In this document: one piece after another, positions 52,037 through 61,513 of the stretch
Layout: each line of letters starts with the position of its first letter
How positions within the stretch are numbered: the stretch's first letter is position 1
Assembly: GCF_020618475.1 (NCBI RefSeq)
Contig: NZ_CP085336.1
Span: 744,001-808,000 of the forward strand
Length of the DNA: 64,000 bases
Direction: 5' to 3'
Origin: Haladaptatus halobius
Lineage (GTDB): Archaea; Halobacteriota; Halobacteria; Halobacteriales; Haladaptataceae
The notes under the pieces: generated by a model
Told to the model about the DNA's origin: nothing
What the model saw: the letters and a program-made list of their open reading frames with translations, nothing else
Databases searched by the model: none
Made by a program: the position numbers and the translations under genes

Positions 52037-53338
52037 ATGGCGGATAAGGAGACACCGAGCGAATCGAACCGGTGGCGAAATCGGCTCGTCGGTCGGAAAG
52101 TTGCGACCCTTTTCGGAAATTCCGACTTTCGACGGTTGTACCTCGGCCGAATGGTCAGCCGGGTCGGCGACAAACTGTACTTCATTGCGGCGATGTGGCT
52201 GGTGTACGAACTCATCGGTTCGACGTTCTACACGGGGATAGCCGGGTTTCCAGCGCGAGTTCCGCAGGCTCTCGGATTCGTTTTCGGCCCCCTCGTCGAC
52301 CGCTCGCGGCTAGGTCGGCTGTTGGTGTTCGTCGAGGCGGCACAGGGTATCGTGGTTCTCGCCGTGCCGGTCGCGGCCTACTTCGGACGGTTGAACGCGT
52401 TCGTCGTACTCGCGGTCGTTCCGGTGCTCGCGCTGCTCCGTCGCGCCACGGCACCGGCCGAGCAAGCCGCCCTCTCGCGGCTCGTGGACGACGACCTCCT
52501 CGCTCGGGCCAACTCGCTCGACTCGGCGACGAAGCAGGCGCTCGGCGCGACGGCGGAAGCCGTCTCCGGCGTACTCATCGCCCTCGTCGGTGCAGTCGCG
52601 TTGTTCGTAGTCAACGGCGTGACGTTCGCGGCCAGCGCACTCTTTTTCGGCTTGCTCCGTATCCCTCCGACGGAGAAGACCGGTGCGTCCTCGACGGCGG
52701 GAGAGTATCTCGACGACATCCGCGAAGGCTTCGGCGTCGTTCGACGCTCCACCGTCGGTCACATGGTCGTCGCCGCGAGCCTCGCAGGCATCTTCACCGG
52801 GATGGCGACGGCGGTGCTACCGGCGTTCGCGGATGAATTCAGTGGTGCAGGAGCGTACGGGCTCATCGTCGCGGCGACGACCGTCGGAACCCTCCTCGGG
52901 TCGCTCGCGGCGTCGCGGTTCGAGTCTGTTCGTCTGAGTCGGGTGACCATCAGCGGCTTTCTCGTCGCAACCGCCGGACGAGCCGGGTCGGTCGTGCTCG
53001 ATTGGCCGCCCGCAGTCCTCGCCCTCTACGGGGCGTCGGCGGTGCCGGTGGGGGTCTACAACGTTCTCGTCAGCACGACGCTCCAAACCGGCGTTCCAAA
53101 CGGTCTGCTGGCACGGGTGAGTTCGACCATCGGGAGCCTCACCGCCGTCCTCGGCCCCCTCGGTCTGCTTCTCGGCGGATATCTCGACGGTGTCGTGGGA
53201 AGCGAAACGGTCATCGGCGTCTCCGCGTTCGGCTACTGTCTGGTCGCGGTGTACTGGTATCTGATTCCCGCCCTCCGTGAGTTTCCTTCGGTCGGGAACG
53301 TGGAAGCGAACTCCTTCGGCGCGAGAACCGAGACGTGA
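52037..53338 (+). CDS. MFS transporter, macrolide-efflux-like
   Basis: 433 residues. NSDFRRLYLGRMVSRVGDKLYFIAAMWLVYEL resembles MefA-type and EntS-like MFS exporters, in short FRRLYLGRMVSRVGD. GPLVDRSRLGRLLVFVEA is the loop 2-3 motif. Divergent from the winged-helix regulator; regulator and transporter form a typical efflux pair. The ATG at 52037 follows the shared promoter region; upstream in-frame sequence overlaps the regulator and was rejected. Confidence 0.85.
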   Translation: MADKETPSESNRWRNRLVGRKVATLFGNSDFRRLYLGRMVSRVGDKLYFIAAMWLVYELIGSTFYTGIAGFPARVPQALGFVFGPLVDRSRLGRLLVFVEAAQGIVVLAVPVAAYFGRLNAFVVLAVVPVLALLRRATAPAEQAALSRLVDDDLLARANSLDSATKQALGATAEAVSGVLIALVGAVALFVVNGVTFAASALFFGLLRIPPTEKTGASSTAGEYLDDIREGFGVVRRSTVGHMVVAASLAGIFTGMATAVLPAFADEFSGAGAYGLIVAATTVGTLLGSLAASRFESVRLSRVTISGFLVATAGRAGSVVLDWPPAVLALYGASAVPVGVYNVLVSTTLQTGVPNGLLARVSSTIGSLTAVLGPLGLLLGGYLDGVVGSETVIGVSAFGYCLVAVYWYLIPALREFPSVGNVEANSFGARTET

Positions 53339-53416
53339 TCGCACGACTGCTCCCGATTCGGTGGAGTCCGCCGACCGGAAGAAAACCTTTTCCCGTCGTC
53401 CCGAGACTGCAAACGC

Positions 53417-54382
53417 ATGGCACAGAGCGAGACGGTGCTCGTCACTGGCGGGACAGGCTTCATCGGGTCGTACACGGCAAAGGAACTCGTGGAACGGGGA
53501 CACGACGTGGTGGCCTACGATCTCTCAACCGACACGCGCATCTTGGAGAAACTCGGGGTCGCAGACGACGTGGGGGTTCGGCGCGGCGACATCACCGACC
53601 CGACGGACGTGTTTCGAGCGGTACGCGAGACGGGTGCGACGCGAATCGTCCACCTCGCGGCCCTGCTCACGACCACGGCGCGCGAAAACCCGCGCCTCGC
53701 CATCGACGTGAACGTGCAGGGAACGAACAACGTCTTCGAGGCGGCGCGCACCCTCGACGACCAAGTCGAGCGCGTGGCGTGGGCGTCCAGCGCCGCCGTC
53801 TTCGCCCCGCCCGCGAACTACGACCATGGGTGGGTCACCGAAGACGACCTCGTCTATCCCGACACGCTCTACGGCGCGACCAAGGAGTTCAACGAGCATC
53901 AGGCAAAGGTGTACTTCGAAGACCACGACCTCTCGCACGTCGCCCTGCGCCCGACCGTCGCCTACGGTCCCTACCGAGAAACCGGCGGATCGGCGTTCCT
54001 CGCGGACATCATCGAAAAGCCCGCGCTCGGCGAACCGTTCAGCGTGGAGTACGGCGACCAGGTCATCGACTGGCAGCACGTCGAGGACATCGCACAGGCG
54101 TTCAGCCTCGCCGCGTTCGCACCGGACGGCGACGTAGACCGGCGCGTCTACAACGTCCGCGGAACCGTGGCGACGATTCGAGAGGCCGCCGAGACGGTCG
54201 AGAGGCTCGTTCCCGACGCCGAGCTGGAGGTATCCGACGAGGGCGAACTACCGTGGACACAGAAACTCGATATGACCGCGATTCAGGAGGAGTTGGGCTA
54301 CGAACCGCGCTACGATTTGGAGAGCGGTTTCCGAAAGTACATCAACGTGCTCCGCGAGGAGAACGGACTGGAACCGGTCTGA
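53417..54382 (+). CDS. NAD-dependent epimerase/dehydratase
   Basis: 321-residue extended SDR. VLVTGGTGFIGSYTAKEL is the Rossmann NAD loop; IVHLAALLTTTARENP and the catalytic SSAAVFAP (Ser), YPDTLYGATKEFNE (Tyr-x-x-x-Lys) follow. Nucleotide-sugar epimerase type; substrate unknown. Followed after 52 bases by the broken DUF2071 gene on the same strand. Confidence 0.92.
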   Translation: MAQSETVLVTGGTGFIGSYTAKELVERGHDVVAYDLSTDTRILEKLGVADDVGVRRGDITDPTDVFRAVRETGATRIVHLAALLTTTARENPRLAIDVNVQGTNNVFEAARTLDDQVERVAWASSAAVFAPPANYDHGWVTEDDLVYPDTLYGATKEFNEHQAKVYFEDHDLSHVALRPTVAYGPYRETGGSAFLADIIEKPALGEPFSVEYGDQVIDWQHVEDIAQAFSLAAFAPDGDVDRRVYNVRGTVATIREAAETVERLVPDAELEVSDEGELPWTQKLDMTAIQEELGYEPRYDLESGFRKYINVLREENGLEPV

Positions 54383-54434
54383 GCGTTTCGAATCGGGCAC
54401 AACCATTCCTACAGCGGAGGCCGTCGTGCACCGT

Positions 54435-55131
54435 ATGATCGACTTCGAGATGGGGTGGCGCGACCTCCTGTTCGCCAACCGGTCGGTCGAACCGGAGGTG
54501 GTCGCCCGCTACCTCCCCGACGCGCTCTCGGTCGATACGTACGACGGGCGAGCGTGGCTCTCCGTCGTGGCATTCAGGAACGTCGGCCTCCGTCCTCGAG
54601 GAGCACCGAAATCGATGGGCTACAACCTCCCAGAACTTAATCTCCGGACGTACGTCACCGCGCCCGGTCACGAACGACCCGGCATCCTGTTCTACAACCT
54701 CGACGCCAACGGTCTGCCGAGCGTCCTCGGCGCCCGTCTGGCGTTCGATCTGCCGTACTTCAGCGCGCATTCGGATGGACAAGTCCGACGGCCGCGTTCG
54801 GTTCGCGAGCGAACGCACGCACCGCGGTGCGCCGCCGCTTCGCTTCTCGGCGCGATACGAACTGAGCAGAGAACTGTTCCGGCCGCGACCGGGGTCGAGT
54901 GCGGAGTTCCTCGCGGAACGGCGTCGTCTCTACGCGATGGTAGGTGACGGGTCGGTGCGGTACCTCGACGTGGAACATCCGCGTTGGTCGCTCTCGCAGG
55001 CGGAGGCGACCGTCGGAACGAACGAGGCGTTGAAAGCCAACAACATCGAAGAACCGGACTCGGAACCGGCCTACTACTACAGTCTGGGCGTCGACGTGGT
55101 CAGACATCCCCCGAAACGACTCGAACCCTGA
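54435..55131 (+). pseudogene. DUF2071 (YqjF-like) protein, frameshifted
   Basis: Starts MIDFEMGWRDLLFANRSVEP, with family sequence DALSVDTYDGRAWLSVVAFR and GILFYNLDANGLPSVLGARLA. After DLPYFSAHS the frame must shift at about 54771-54775 to keep family sequence (MDKSDGRVRFASERTHRGAP, SRELFRPRPGSSAEFLAERR, YYYSLGVDVVRHPPK). The total length is one base over a multiple of three, so a 1-nt insertion. Both parts are otherwise clean. Confidence 0.82.
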
Positions 55132-55173
55132 TTCGAAGCCGACGCCGCGAAGGTACCCAAAAAGGACGGTCGA

Positions 55174-55680
55174 TCAGCCGGTGATTCTGCTCACGAGCGA
55201 TTTGAGTTTCGAGCCACCGGCGAGTTCCTGCAGGTCGCTCAGGGCCTGCTTCTCGTCGGACATGTTCGACTCCAACGGGTCAGTGACGTCGTTGCCGAAA
55301 TCGAGTTGATCTGCGAGCATGAGCAGCCCCTCGTAGCTGGTTATCTCCACCCGTTCGGACTTCATTCCGGCACCGAGCGCGAACATGTCGCGCACGTCGT
55401 CGTTCGTCGCCACGCCCTCGAATCGGTCGTGTTCTTCCACCAGTCCGTCGATGACCTTGTCGTCTCGTCGTTCCGGTTCCTCGCCGAGCGCGCGGAACGC
55501 GTCGTCGAGTCGTTCGACGTGCGTTTCGGTTTCGCTTCGGTGTTCCGCGAACGCCTGACTGATGTCCTCGTTGGTCGTCTCGACCGATAGATCGTCCAGC
55601 GCGTCGACGAGTTTGTTCTCCACGTCGTACATGCCCTGCAGTTCGTACACGAACAGGTCTCGTAGCGAATTTACTTCCAT
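55174..55680 (-). CDS. DUF892 / YciE-type ferritin-like protein
   Basis: 168-residue four-helix-bundle protein beginning MEVNSLRDLFVYELQGMYDVE. LQGMYDVENKLVDALDDL, HRSETETHVERLDDAF and MKSERVEITSYEGLLMLADQL provide the Glu/His residues of the DUF892 metal site. Linked in bacteria with stress response. The alternative start is three codons upstream. Confidence 0.88.
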   Translation of the reverse strand: MEVNSLRDLFVYELQGMYDVENKLVDALDDLSVETTNEDISQAFAEHRSETETHVERLDDAFRALGEEPERRDDKVIDGLVEEHDRFEGVATNDDVRDMFALGAGMKSERVEITSYEGLLMLADQLDFGNDVTDPLESNMSDEKQALSDLQELAGGSKLKSLVSRITG

Positions 55681-55749
55681 TACCCTCACCCCGACGGGAG
55701 TGGGCGGCGAGTTTCAATAATCGTTGTGGCTACGTGAAAAGCGTCGAGT

Positions 55750-57012
55750 CTACGGGTTCGGCCTCGGGAGCGACCGCAGGGAGCGCGGCGGAACCAGGAA
55801 GTTCCCGCGGCGTTCCACGGTCATGTACTGCAAGATTCCGTTGTTGACCCGCTGGCCGACCGACGAGTTGCCCGCGAGGTCGGTGCCGTTCATGGCCTCG
55901 CGCGTTTTCTCGAAGTCGGCGATGTCGCGCTGGACAGCGACGAAGTGGAGTCCGGCCTCGCCGCCATCGGTCGAATCGAAATCCCGGCGGAGGATGACCG
56001 GAGAATCGTCTTCGCGCGCCGCGGCTGATTTCTGGGAGTGGCCGACCATCCCTCGATTCCGGGCGTGTTCCTCGACGTGTTCGATGCACTCGTCGCCCAT
56101 CTCGCTCGAATTGCCGAGGTTGTCGCCCGCGCCTTCGACGCGGTCTTCTTCGGCGTGCACCGGACAGAACATCTTGGCGACGCGCTGGTCGCGGCTGTCC
56201 TGTTCGTACCACTGATCCAAGTGCAGGCGAATCCGCGAGACGTGTTGGGTTGTCCCGCCCGCGAAGGGGCCGTCACTTATCGTCACGCGGTCTTCCGACG
56301 CCTGATTCTTCTCGAAGCCCGATTTGAACCCCATGTAGAGCGGCGACTCCTCGGGGACGGGCTTCGAGTCGGGAATCCCGGACACGTCCTGATGGTTCGC
56401 GGGCAGGCCGTCGCCGACGAATCCAGTTCGACGGTTCGCCTTCTCGAACGCGCCGGACAGCCCGGTCACGCTCACGCCGTTCAGTTCGTCGCGCTCGCCG
56501 AACATCGCCTCCTCCGCCGCCAGCACGAGCTGCGCGTGGTCGCTGGCGAAGTGGATGACGGCGTCCTGTTCGTCCAGTTTCGGGTCTTCGAAGGGCGCGA
56601 GGGCTTTCGGTTTCGGGAGCACGTCGCCCGCGCCGAACCGCCCGAAGTACGACGGCGAGTAGCCGACCGAGAACAGCAGTCCGTCGTTACTCCGGCGGTA
56701 GGCGCGTTCGAGGCTCCGAAACGCCTTCTCGACCGATTTTCGCTCCGAATCGCTCGGCGTTCCGTTCCCGGCGTAGTTCAGGAAGAGGAGCACCTGATGG
56801 CGGGCGGCCACGTTGTTCCCGTGGTCGTCCGTGGCGAGAAACCGGTTCCACGCGTGCTGGCGCTCCGGAAGTTTCGAGGGGTCGGACGGGCCCTGCGGCA
56901 CGTCGGGCATCCCGCCCCTGTCGAGACACGCCGACAGCGCCGCCGACCCGCCGATGGCGACGGCGGCTTTCATGAACTCGCGTCGGGGAACTCCGCGCGT
57001 CGATTCGCTCAT
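55750..57012 (-). CDS. DyP-type peroxidase-like Tat protein (DUF7405-like)
   Basis: 420 residues. An N-terminal Tat signal with lipobox-like Cys (VPRREFMKAAVAIGGSAALSAC) is followed by a DyP/EfeB-type fold: GFVGDGLPA matches the GxxDG motif and HARNRGMVGHSQK holds the likely heme-ligand region. ILRRDFDSTDGGEAGLHFVAVQRD is the usual late DyP segment. It could bind heme and reduce peroxide outside the cell. The start at 57012 puts the Arg pair at residues 10-11. Confidence 0.8.
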   Translation of the reverse strand: MSESTRGVPRREFMKAAVAIGGSAALSACLDRGGMPDVPQGPSDPSKLPERQHAWNRFLATDDHGNNVAARHQVLLFLNYAGNGTPSDSERKSVEKAFRSLERAYRRSNDGLLFSVGYSPSYFGRFGAGDVLPKPKALAPFEDPKLDEQDAVIHFASDHAQLVLAAEEAMFGERDELNGVSVTGLSGAFEKANRRTGFVGDGLPANHQDVSGIPDSKPVPEESPLYMGFKSGFEKNQASEDRVTISDGPFAGGTTQHVSRIRLHLDQWYEQDSRDQRVAKMFCPVHAEEDRVEGAGDNLGNSSEMGDECIEHVEEHARNRGMVGHSQKSAAAREDDSPVILRRDFDSTDGGEAGLHFVAVQRDIADFEKTREAMNGTDLAGNSSVGQRVNNGILQYMTVERRGNFLVPPRSLRSLPRPNP

Positions 57013-57093
57013 CACCCGAACGCTAGCGACCACGCGAGAAAAGGGGTTCTGGTACGCCCGTCGAAACCGGCGTCGAACGACCGGCGAAGTCCG

Positions 57094-58425
57094 TCAGGTC
57101 GCCACCGGACGCGAGATGATCCACAGCGAGAGGACGGTGTAGCCGATCATCAGCGCGGTCAGTGGGAGCTGCGCCCGGCCGACGCGGTCGGAGCGTTCCA
57201 GCGCAACGTAGTGGGTTGCGACGACCGCGACGAGGTGTCCCGCGACGATGAGCAGGACTTGCGTCGCCCAGAACGCCGGAAGCGAGAGCCACCAAAGGGG
57301 GTCGAGTTCCGGCCCGCCGAGCACCCCCAGCAGGCGCGCCGACTGCTGGAGTACGAAGGGGTAGTTGTGCGCCACCTCGTAGGCGACCGCAATGGGAACG
57401 ACGGTCGGCGCGAGCGCGCGGGCGGTCTCGCGGCGGGACTCCCCCACGCCAGCGACGCGCCGGGTGAGCACCACGACGAGTGCGAAGGCGGCGAGAAAGG
57501 CGAGAAAACCCCCGAGATAGAGCGGGACGGAGACGACGGGGCCGAGTCCGGTCGCGTCCCGAGCGGAGAACAGGAGCGTCTGGTACTCCGGCGTCTCGGT
57601 GAACCCGTCGAAGCTGACGGTGTAGACGCTCGTCACCACGAACGCCGCGAGCGCCAGCGAGCGAACCGGGGGTAAGCAACCGCGCCACGGCGGGCGGAGG
57701 TCGACCTCGTCGCCCGAGATTCGAATCGGAGCGACCCGACCGAACAGGCGGTAGAGCACCGCGAGGGGGTCAGCGCGGCGGAACCACGCCCGACCGAAGA
57801 GGACGCCCCCGAGGAGCATGAGGAGCGCGTAGCCCGCGAGAAGCGCGGCGGTCGAACGCGGCGAGTCGGGAACCGCCGTCAGGTTCTCCGCGACGCCGAC
57901 GAGGGCGAGGAATCCGACGAGCGCGGGCCAGTCGCCGAGCCACTCAGGATAGTCGAGGAGAGCGAGTTCCTCGCCCTCCAGTGCTGAGAGTCCGTCGTGG
58001 AGCGTTCGCCACGGCGCGAGCGTCCGCCACGGACTGCCGAACAGCACCGCCAGCAGGCCGACGCCCTTCAGCCAAACCGACCACGCGAACAGGGTCGCCG
58101 GGTTCTCCCTCGGATTCGGAGAACCGAGCGCGCCGGCCGCGAGGACGAACGCGAAGGCGGCGAGGAAGAGCACTCGTGCGGCGAGTCGAAGCGCGCTCGC
58201 GGTGGGGGGCGAGACGAGCGCCGTCCGGCGCATCTCGGTCGGTACGCGGTCGACCGTGGCGGTGAGAAAGAGCGCCGTGAGCGCGACGGTCGCTCCCGCG
58301 CCGCCGAACAGCAAGGAGAGCGGAATTGGCGCGTCGAAGCGCGTCGTCACGCCGTGGGCCGACGCCACGCCCGCCGATAGCGAGAGCGCGAGTAGGGCGA
58401 GCGTCAGCGTCCGGCGCAACCTCAT
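57094..58425 (-). CDS. polytopic membrane protein, unassigned
   Basis: 443 residues: a signal-like start (LTLALLALSLSAGVASAHG), then about ten to eleven hydrophobic helices. Residues AHGVTTRFDAPIPLSLLFGGAG and HNYPFVLQQSARLL recall a membrane family in actinobacteria and haloarchaea sometimes labelled fenitrothion hydrolase, a label not supported by chemistry here. GC-rich and with long overlapping frames on the other strand, but codon use fits this frame. 82 bases after the DyP-like gene on the same strand orientation. Confidence 0.75.
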   Translation of the reverse strand: MRLRRTLTLALLALSLSAGVASAHGVTTRFDAPIPLSLLFGGAGATVALTALFLTATVDRVPTEMRRTALVSPPTASALRLAARVLFLAAFAFVLAAGALGSPNPRENPATLFAWSVWLKGVGLLAVLFGSPWRTLAPWRTLHDGLSALEGEELALLDYPEWLGDWPALVGFLALVGVAENLTAVPDSPRSTAALLAGYALLMLLGGVLFGRAWFRRADPLAVLYRLFGRVAPIRISGDEVDLRPPWRGCLPPVRSLALAAFVVTSVYTVSFDGFTETPEYQTLLFSARDATGLGPVVSVPLYLGGFLAFLAAFALVVVLTRRVAGVGESRRETARALAPTVVPIAVAYEVAHNYPFVLQQSARLLGVLGGPELDPLWWLSLPAFWATQVLLIVAGHLVAVVATHYVALERSDRVGRAQLPLTALMIGYTVLSLWIISRPVAT

Positions 58426-58523
58426 TGCCGAGTCTCGGAGTCGCGGGAAGATGGGCTTGTTGGTCCGTCCCTCGAATCGACGAGCTATCCGCGCCGCGAG
58501 GGTGTCACGGGCGAGAGAATCGG

Positions 58524-58676
58524 TCACTTGGCTGTGGCGTTGACCGGATTTGGCAATTGGTACAGGTCGGCGGTGGTGTCCTCGTTCGGGTTCTCGGCCT
58601 ATCCGTCGAGACCGACGACGCCGCTGACGGCGACCCCGAGGGTAGACGCGAGGACGAGGGCGGCTATCGTTTTGGA
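58524..58676 (-). pseudogene. remnant of small secreted protein
   Basis: A minus-strand frame reads KTIAALVLASTLGVAVSGVV, like a signal peptide, then GLDG, a TAG at 58599-58601, then AENPNEDTTADLYQLPNPVN and a stop at 58524. There is no start codon (the position before the Lys reads Ser) and one internal stop. The coding-like character suggests a decayed short exported protein. Otherwise the 58426-58793 stretch has no gene I can support. Confidence 0.35.
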
Positions 58677-58793
58677 GGGTATCGGTCACCTATCCGATGA
58701 ATAATGAGTTGACAATTCTGACAACAGATGGTTCGAGCGGTCGGAGACGGGAGGTCGCCGACACCCCTCATCCCGAACGTCCACGTTTCGGCG

Positions 58794-59417
58794 CTACTCG
58801 TCGAGGTGGTTTCGCATCTCTTCCCACGCGAGAATCCCGATACCGGAGGCCCACGCGACCGCCCGTTTCATGGCGCGGGTCTCGGCCATCTCGTTCAAGT
58901 TGTTCTCGATACCGGTTCTGTTCTCGGACGCGAGCGCCGTGCCGTGACCCGTGTACGCCTGTTCGGGCCCGTCCTCTTTCTTCCACGCGCTCGCTTTGAA
59001 CTCCGCGTACTGGTGGTCGGTCTCCCCGGCCGTCGTGATGGCCTCGGAGTTGACGATGATGTCGAACTGGCGGGCGATGACCGCGTACCCCCGCTTGTTG
59101 ATCGTCGGTTGGCCGTCCACCTCGTCGATCATGTAGTCGGGAACGATGTCGAGCGGATCCATCTGCACCGTGTCCGGCATCTCGTTCGACATCGCTTTCG
59201 GTTCGAGGCCGCTGCTGCCGTCTGTCACTAGCGAGGCGGAGTCGGGCTTCGATTGCGACTCCTCGGTCTCCGTTCGCGTCGGTTGTTCGATGGAGACGTC
59301 GTCCGCGTCGCACTCATCGCAGAGGGTGACGTGCGTCTCTTTCCCCTCTTTAGCTCGACGAAAACTGTCGAACGATTTCTCGGTTCCGCACGCTGTTTCG
59401 ACGGTGAATGTTGTCAT
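58794..59417 (-). CDS. putative provirus ssDNA-annealing-like protein
   Basis: 207 residues. The N-terminus has a short zinc-ribbon-like part with cysteines (ETACGTEKSF, TLCDECDADD); the C-terminal ~130 residues include RGYAVIARQFDIIV, TGHGTALASENRTG and EMAETRAMKRAVAWASGIGIL. The AETRAM-RA-AWA-GIG segment resembles phage and halovirus Rad52/Sak-type annealing proteins, but I cannot confirm the family. It lies beside a tyrosine recombinase, so an element origin is likely. Confidence 0.55.
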   Translation of the reverse strand: MTTFTVETACGTEKSFDSFRRAKEGKETHVTLCDECDADDVSIEQPTRTETEESQSKPDSASLVTDGSSGLEPKAMSNEMPDTVQMDPLDIVPDYMIDEVDGQPTINKRGYAVIARQFDIIVNSEAITTAGETDHQYAEFKASAWKKEDGPEQAYTGHGTALASENRTGIENNLNEMAETRAMKRAVAWASGIGILAWEEMRNHLDE

Positions 59418-59593
59418 TCTACTATCACCTTTGGCAGTCGTTCTCTCTAGTCGCTCTACCTACTCAACGCTATCGTATGCTATACTTCGGACGCTTCTCC
59501 GCCGCGATTCATTCGGTCGTGTTCCGTCCGCCGACAGCGTAACTAGCGTCCCCCCATAATCGGTACCCGTCCGGAGTACGACCGACGAGGTGC

Positions 59594-60685
59594 TCAGTCC
59601 TCAAGCACGTCGTCCACTCGCTCCGCTGTCTCGCTCGCCCGAATGTTCGAGTAGCTCTCGTGAGTGGTCGTGATGGAGGCGTGGCGGAGCGCCGACTGCG
59701 CGAGTTCGGCGTGACCCTCGCTGTACAACTGATGGCCCAATCCGCGCCTTGCGCCGTGGGGTTTCAGGTACTCGCCGTCGATACCCAGTCCGGCCTCCTC
59801 GCAGAGTCGTTTCATCAGGTTGCGCGCGCCGCGGGTCGAGATGGCGGGGATGACGACCTCGTGTTCGCGCACCACGTCGTCGATGTCGTTCGCGTCGAGG
59901 ATCGCTTCCACGCGCTTCTCGTCGTACTCCTCGCGCAACTGCTCGCGGGCGGCCCGATACTTCGAGGGCGCGTGGTCGGTCGGAAACACCGGAAATCGTG
60001 GTGTCGGCGGTTCCGACACTCTGCGGTAGCGCTCCAACGCTTCGGCGGCCTTGCGGGGCAGTTGGGCGTACTCGTACTCCCGCGACTTACCGAAGACGCG
60101 AACCGCGCCGCTCTCGATGTCCACGTCCCGCCACGCGATGCCGGTTCGCTTCTCGTCGCCGGGGTCGCGGAACACCTCCGCGCCGCGCACGCCCGAGAGC
60201 GCGAGCAGGCGGACGAGCGCGCGGTCGCGATACGCCCGTTCGCGCGAGACGCCCTCGCCGTCGAGCGCCCGCTCGACTCGTTCGTCCATGAACGCGAGGA
60301 TTGCCTTCCGGTCGCGCTCCGACCAGAACTGGCGATCCGTGTCGGCGTTGTCCTCCGGCAGTTCCGCCTGCGCGCGCGATACGGCCGCCGGATTCTGCGA
60401 GAGGAGTTCGTCGGCCTCGCAGAACCCGAGGAACGCTCTCACGTAGGCGTAGTAGGTGTGCGCCGTGGACGCTTTCAGGTCGTCCTCGCGCACCTGTCGC
60501 TTGAGGTAGCGAGCGTACCGACGGCAGTCAATGACTTCCACGTCGTCGAGGTGCGTGACGCCGCGCTCCCGCGTGAGCCAATCGGCCCACCGTCGAAGCG
60601 CAGACTCGGTGTTGGCGCGGTAGTTCCCGCCTTCGATGCTGACGAGGTACTCCTCCATCGCGGCGGCGAGCGTCGTCCCGGTCAT
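59594..60685 (-). CDS. tyrosine recombinase / integrase
   Basis: 363-residue phage-integrase-family protein. The N-terminal SAM-like core-binding domain (LAAAMEEYLVSIEGGNYRANTE) precedes the catalytic domain with Arg167 (SGVRGAEVF), Lys in FGKSREYEYAQLP, the HxxR box KPHGARRGLGH, His in LRHASITTTH and Tyr345 (HESYSNI). All residues are present, so it may be active. It is translationally coupled to the upstream zinc-ribbon gene. Confidence 0.9.
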   Translation of the reverse strand: MTGTTLAAAMEEYLVSIEGGNYRANTESALRRWADWLTRERGVTHLDDVEVIDCRRYARYLKRQVREDDLKASTAHTYYAYVRAFLGFCEADELLSQNPAAVSRAQAELPEDNADTDRQFWSERDRKAILAFMDERVERALDGEGVSRERAYRDRALVRLLALSGVRGAEVFRDPGDEKRTGIAWRDVDIESGAVRVFGKSREYEYAQLPRKAAEALERYRRVSEPPTPRFPVFPTDHAPSKYRAAREQLREEYDEKRVEAILDANDIDDVVREHEVVIPAISTRGARNLMKRLCEEAGLGIDGEYLKPHGARRGLGHQLYSEGHAELAQSALRHASITTTHESYSNIRASETAERVDDVLED

Positions 60686-60822
60686 GCCAGTCGAGGGTCG
60701 AACGTCCCGGGGAGTTCGTTACCGCACCGGGGACACGTCAGTTCCTGCTCGTCCGTCTTGAACCGCCCGACGGGACCGATGTAGCCGCAGTTCGAACACC
60801 GCCGTATCGGTAACTGAATCAT
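60682..60822 (-). CDS. small zinc-ribbon protein coupled to recombinase
   Basis: 46 residues: MIQLPIRRCSNCGYIGPVGR, then ELTCPRCGNELPGTFDP. Two C-x-x-C pairs form a zinc ribbon. Its TGA overlaps the recombinase ATG, so the two are coupled. It may bind DNA or partner the recombinase. Longer in-frame upstream sequence is Arg-rich and non-coding in character, so the ATG at 60822 is used. Confidence 0.78.
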   Translation of the reverse strand: MIQLPIRRCSNCGYIGPVGRFKTDEQELTCPRCGNELPGTFDPRLA

Positions 60823-60860
60823 CGCGTCTGTCGTCCCGTGAGAACGGGAGGGACAAAAAG

Positions 60861-61175
60861 TTATGTTCCTTCTTCCGGCGGATGAACCGCGATGTGGCCA
60901 TCGCTCTGGATGAAGACGTGGTACCCCTCGAACGTGAACGCGACGTGACCGCCCGTTCGGGGTATTCCGCCAGGTCGCGGACTGAACAGTCCGTCGAGCG
61001 CGTCGGGGTCGAATCGCTCGTACAGCGGGCCGATATCGGCCGGGTCTTCGTCCATCGCTTCGGCGACGGCCGTCATCACCGTCGTGCTGAGCGGTTCGGC
61101 GTCGGTCCAGTCGTGTTTCGTGTGGTAGGTCGTCCGGTACATTCCCGTCCACGTATTGTTTTCTGACTTACTCAT
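60861..61175 (-). CDS. HalOD1 output domain protein
   Basis: 104 residues from MSKSENNTWTGMYRTTYHTK. LSTTVMTAVAEAMDEDPADIGPLYERFDPDALDGLF, in short AVAEAMDEDPADIGPLYE, and GGHVAFTFEGYHVFIQSDG are the haloarchaeal output domain 1. HalOD1 is a small alpha-beta module, usually C-terminal of signalling proteins and often alone. A TATA-like aatcataaag is on the minus strand near 61229-61238. Confidence 0.86.
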   Translation of the reverse strand: MSKSENNTWTGMYRTTYHTKHDWTDAEPLSTTVMTAVAEAMDEDPADIGPLYERFDPDALDGLFSPRPGGIPRTGGHVAFTFEGYHVFIQSDGHIAVHPPEEGT

Positions 61176-61445
61176 TGGAATGGCCTCCGTGGGACACAAC
61201 TCGTGTACGTCTCACGTAGCACCTGAAAAATCATAAAGCCCTGTCAGACGATAGATGGGTGGAAGTCATACGCTCGGACGGGAAATGGCATGACGGGGTA
61301 TCTGTCCACCCGCGGGGGTTGTCTTACGGGCCACCGTCACGTGATTTTGCTTCGTCAGTCGTCGGACGAGCGAGAACGGAACGCCGTGACGGTGCCTCGT
61401 TTCGACCATACGCACGGTCGAGTGGTTCGGCGCCGGGCGTCCGAC

Positions 61446-61475
61446 ACCGGATTAACAACCGGTTAGTACCGGTTA
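61446..61475 (+). promoter_or_regulatory. helically phased ACCGG(T)TTA repeats before a TATA box
   Basis: ACCGGATTA (61446), ACCGGTTA (61458) and ACCGGTTA (61468) are spaced 10-12 bases, one helical turn, and end nine bases before the AT-rich TATA region tttatttatatatg (61484-61497). This looks like a multi-site operator or activator site for the small gene at 61514. The rest of 61176-61445 shows no gene. Confidence 0.5.
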
Positions 61476-61513
61476 ATTCATCAATTTATTTATATATGTT
61501 ACCGTATATCGGT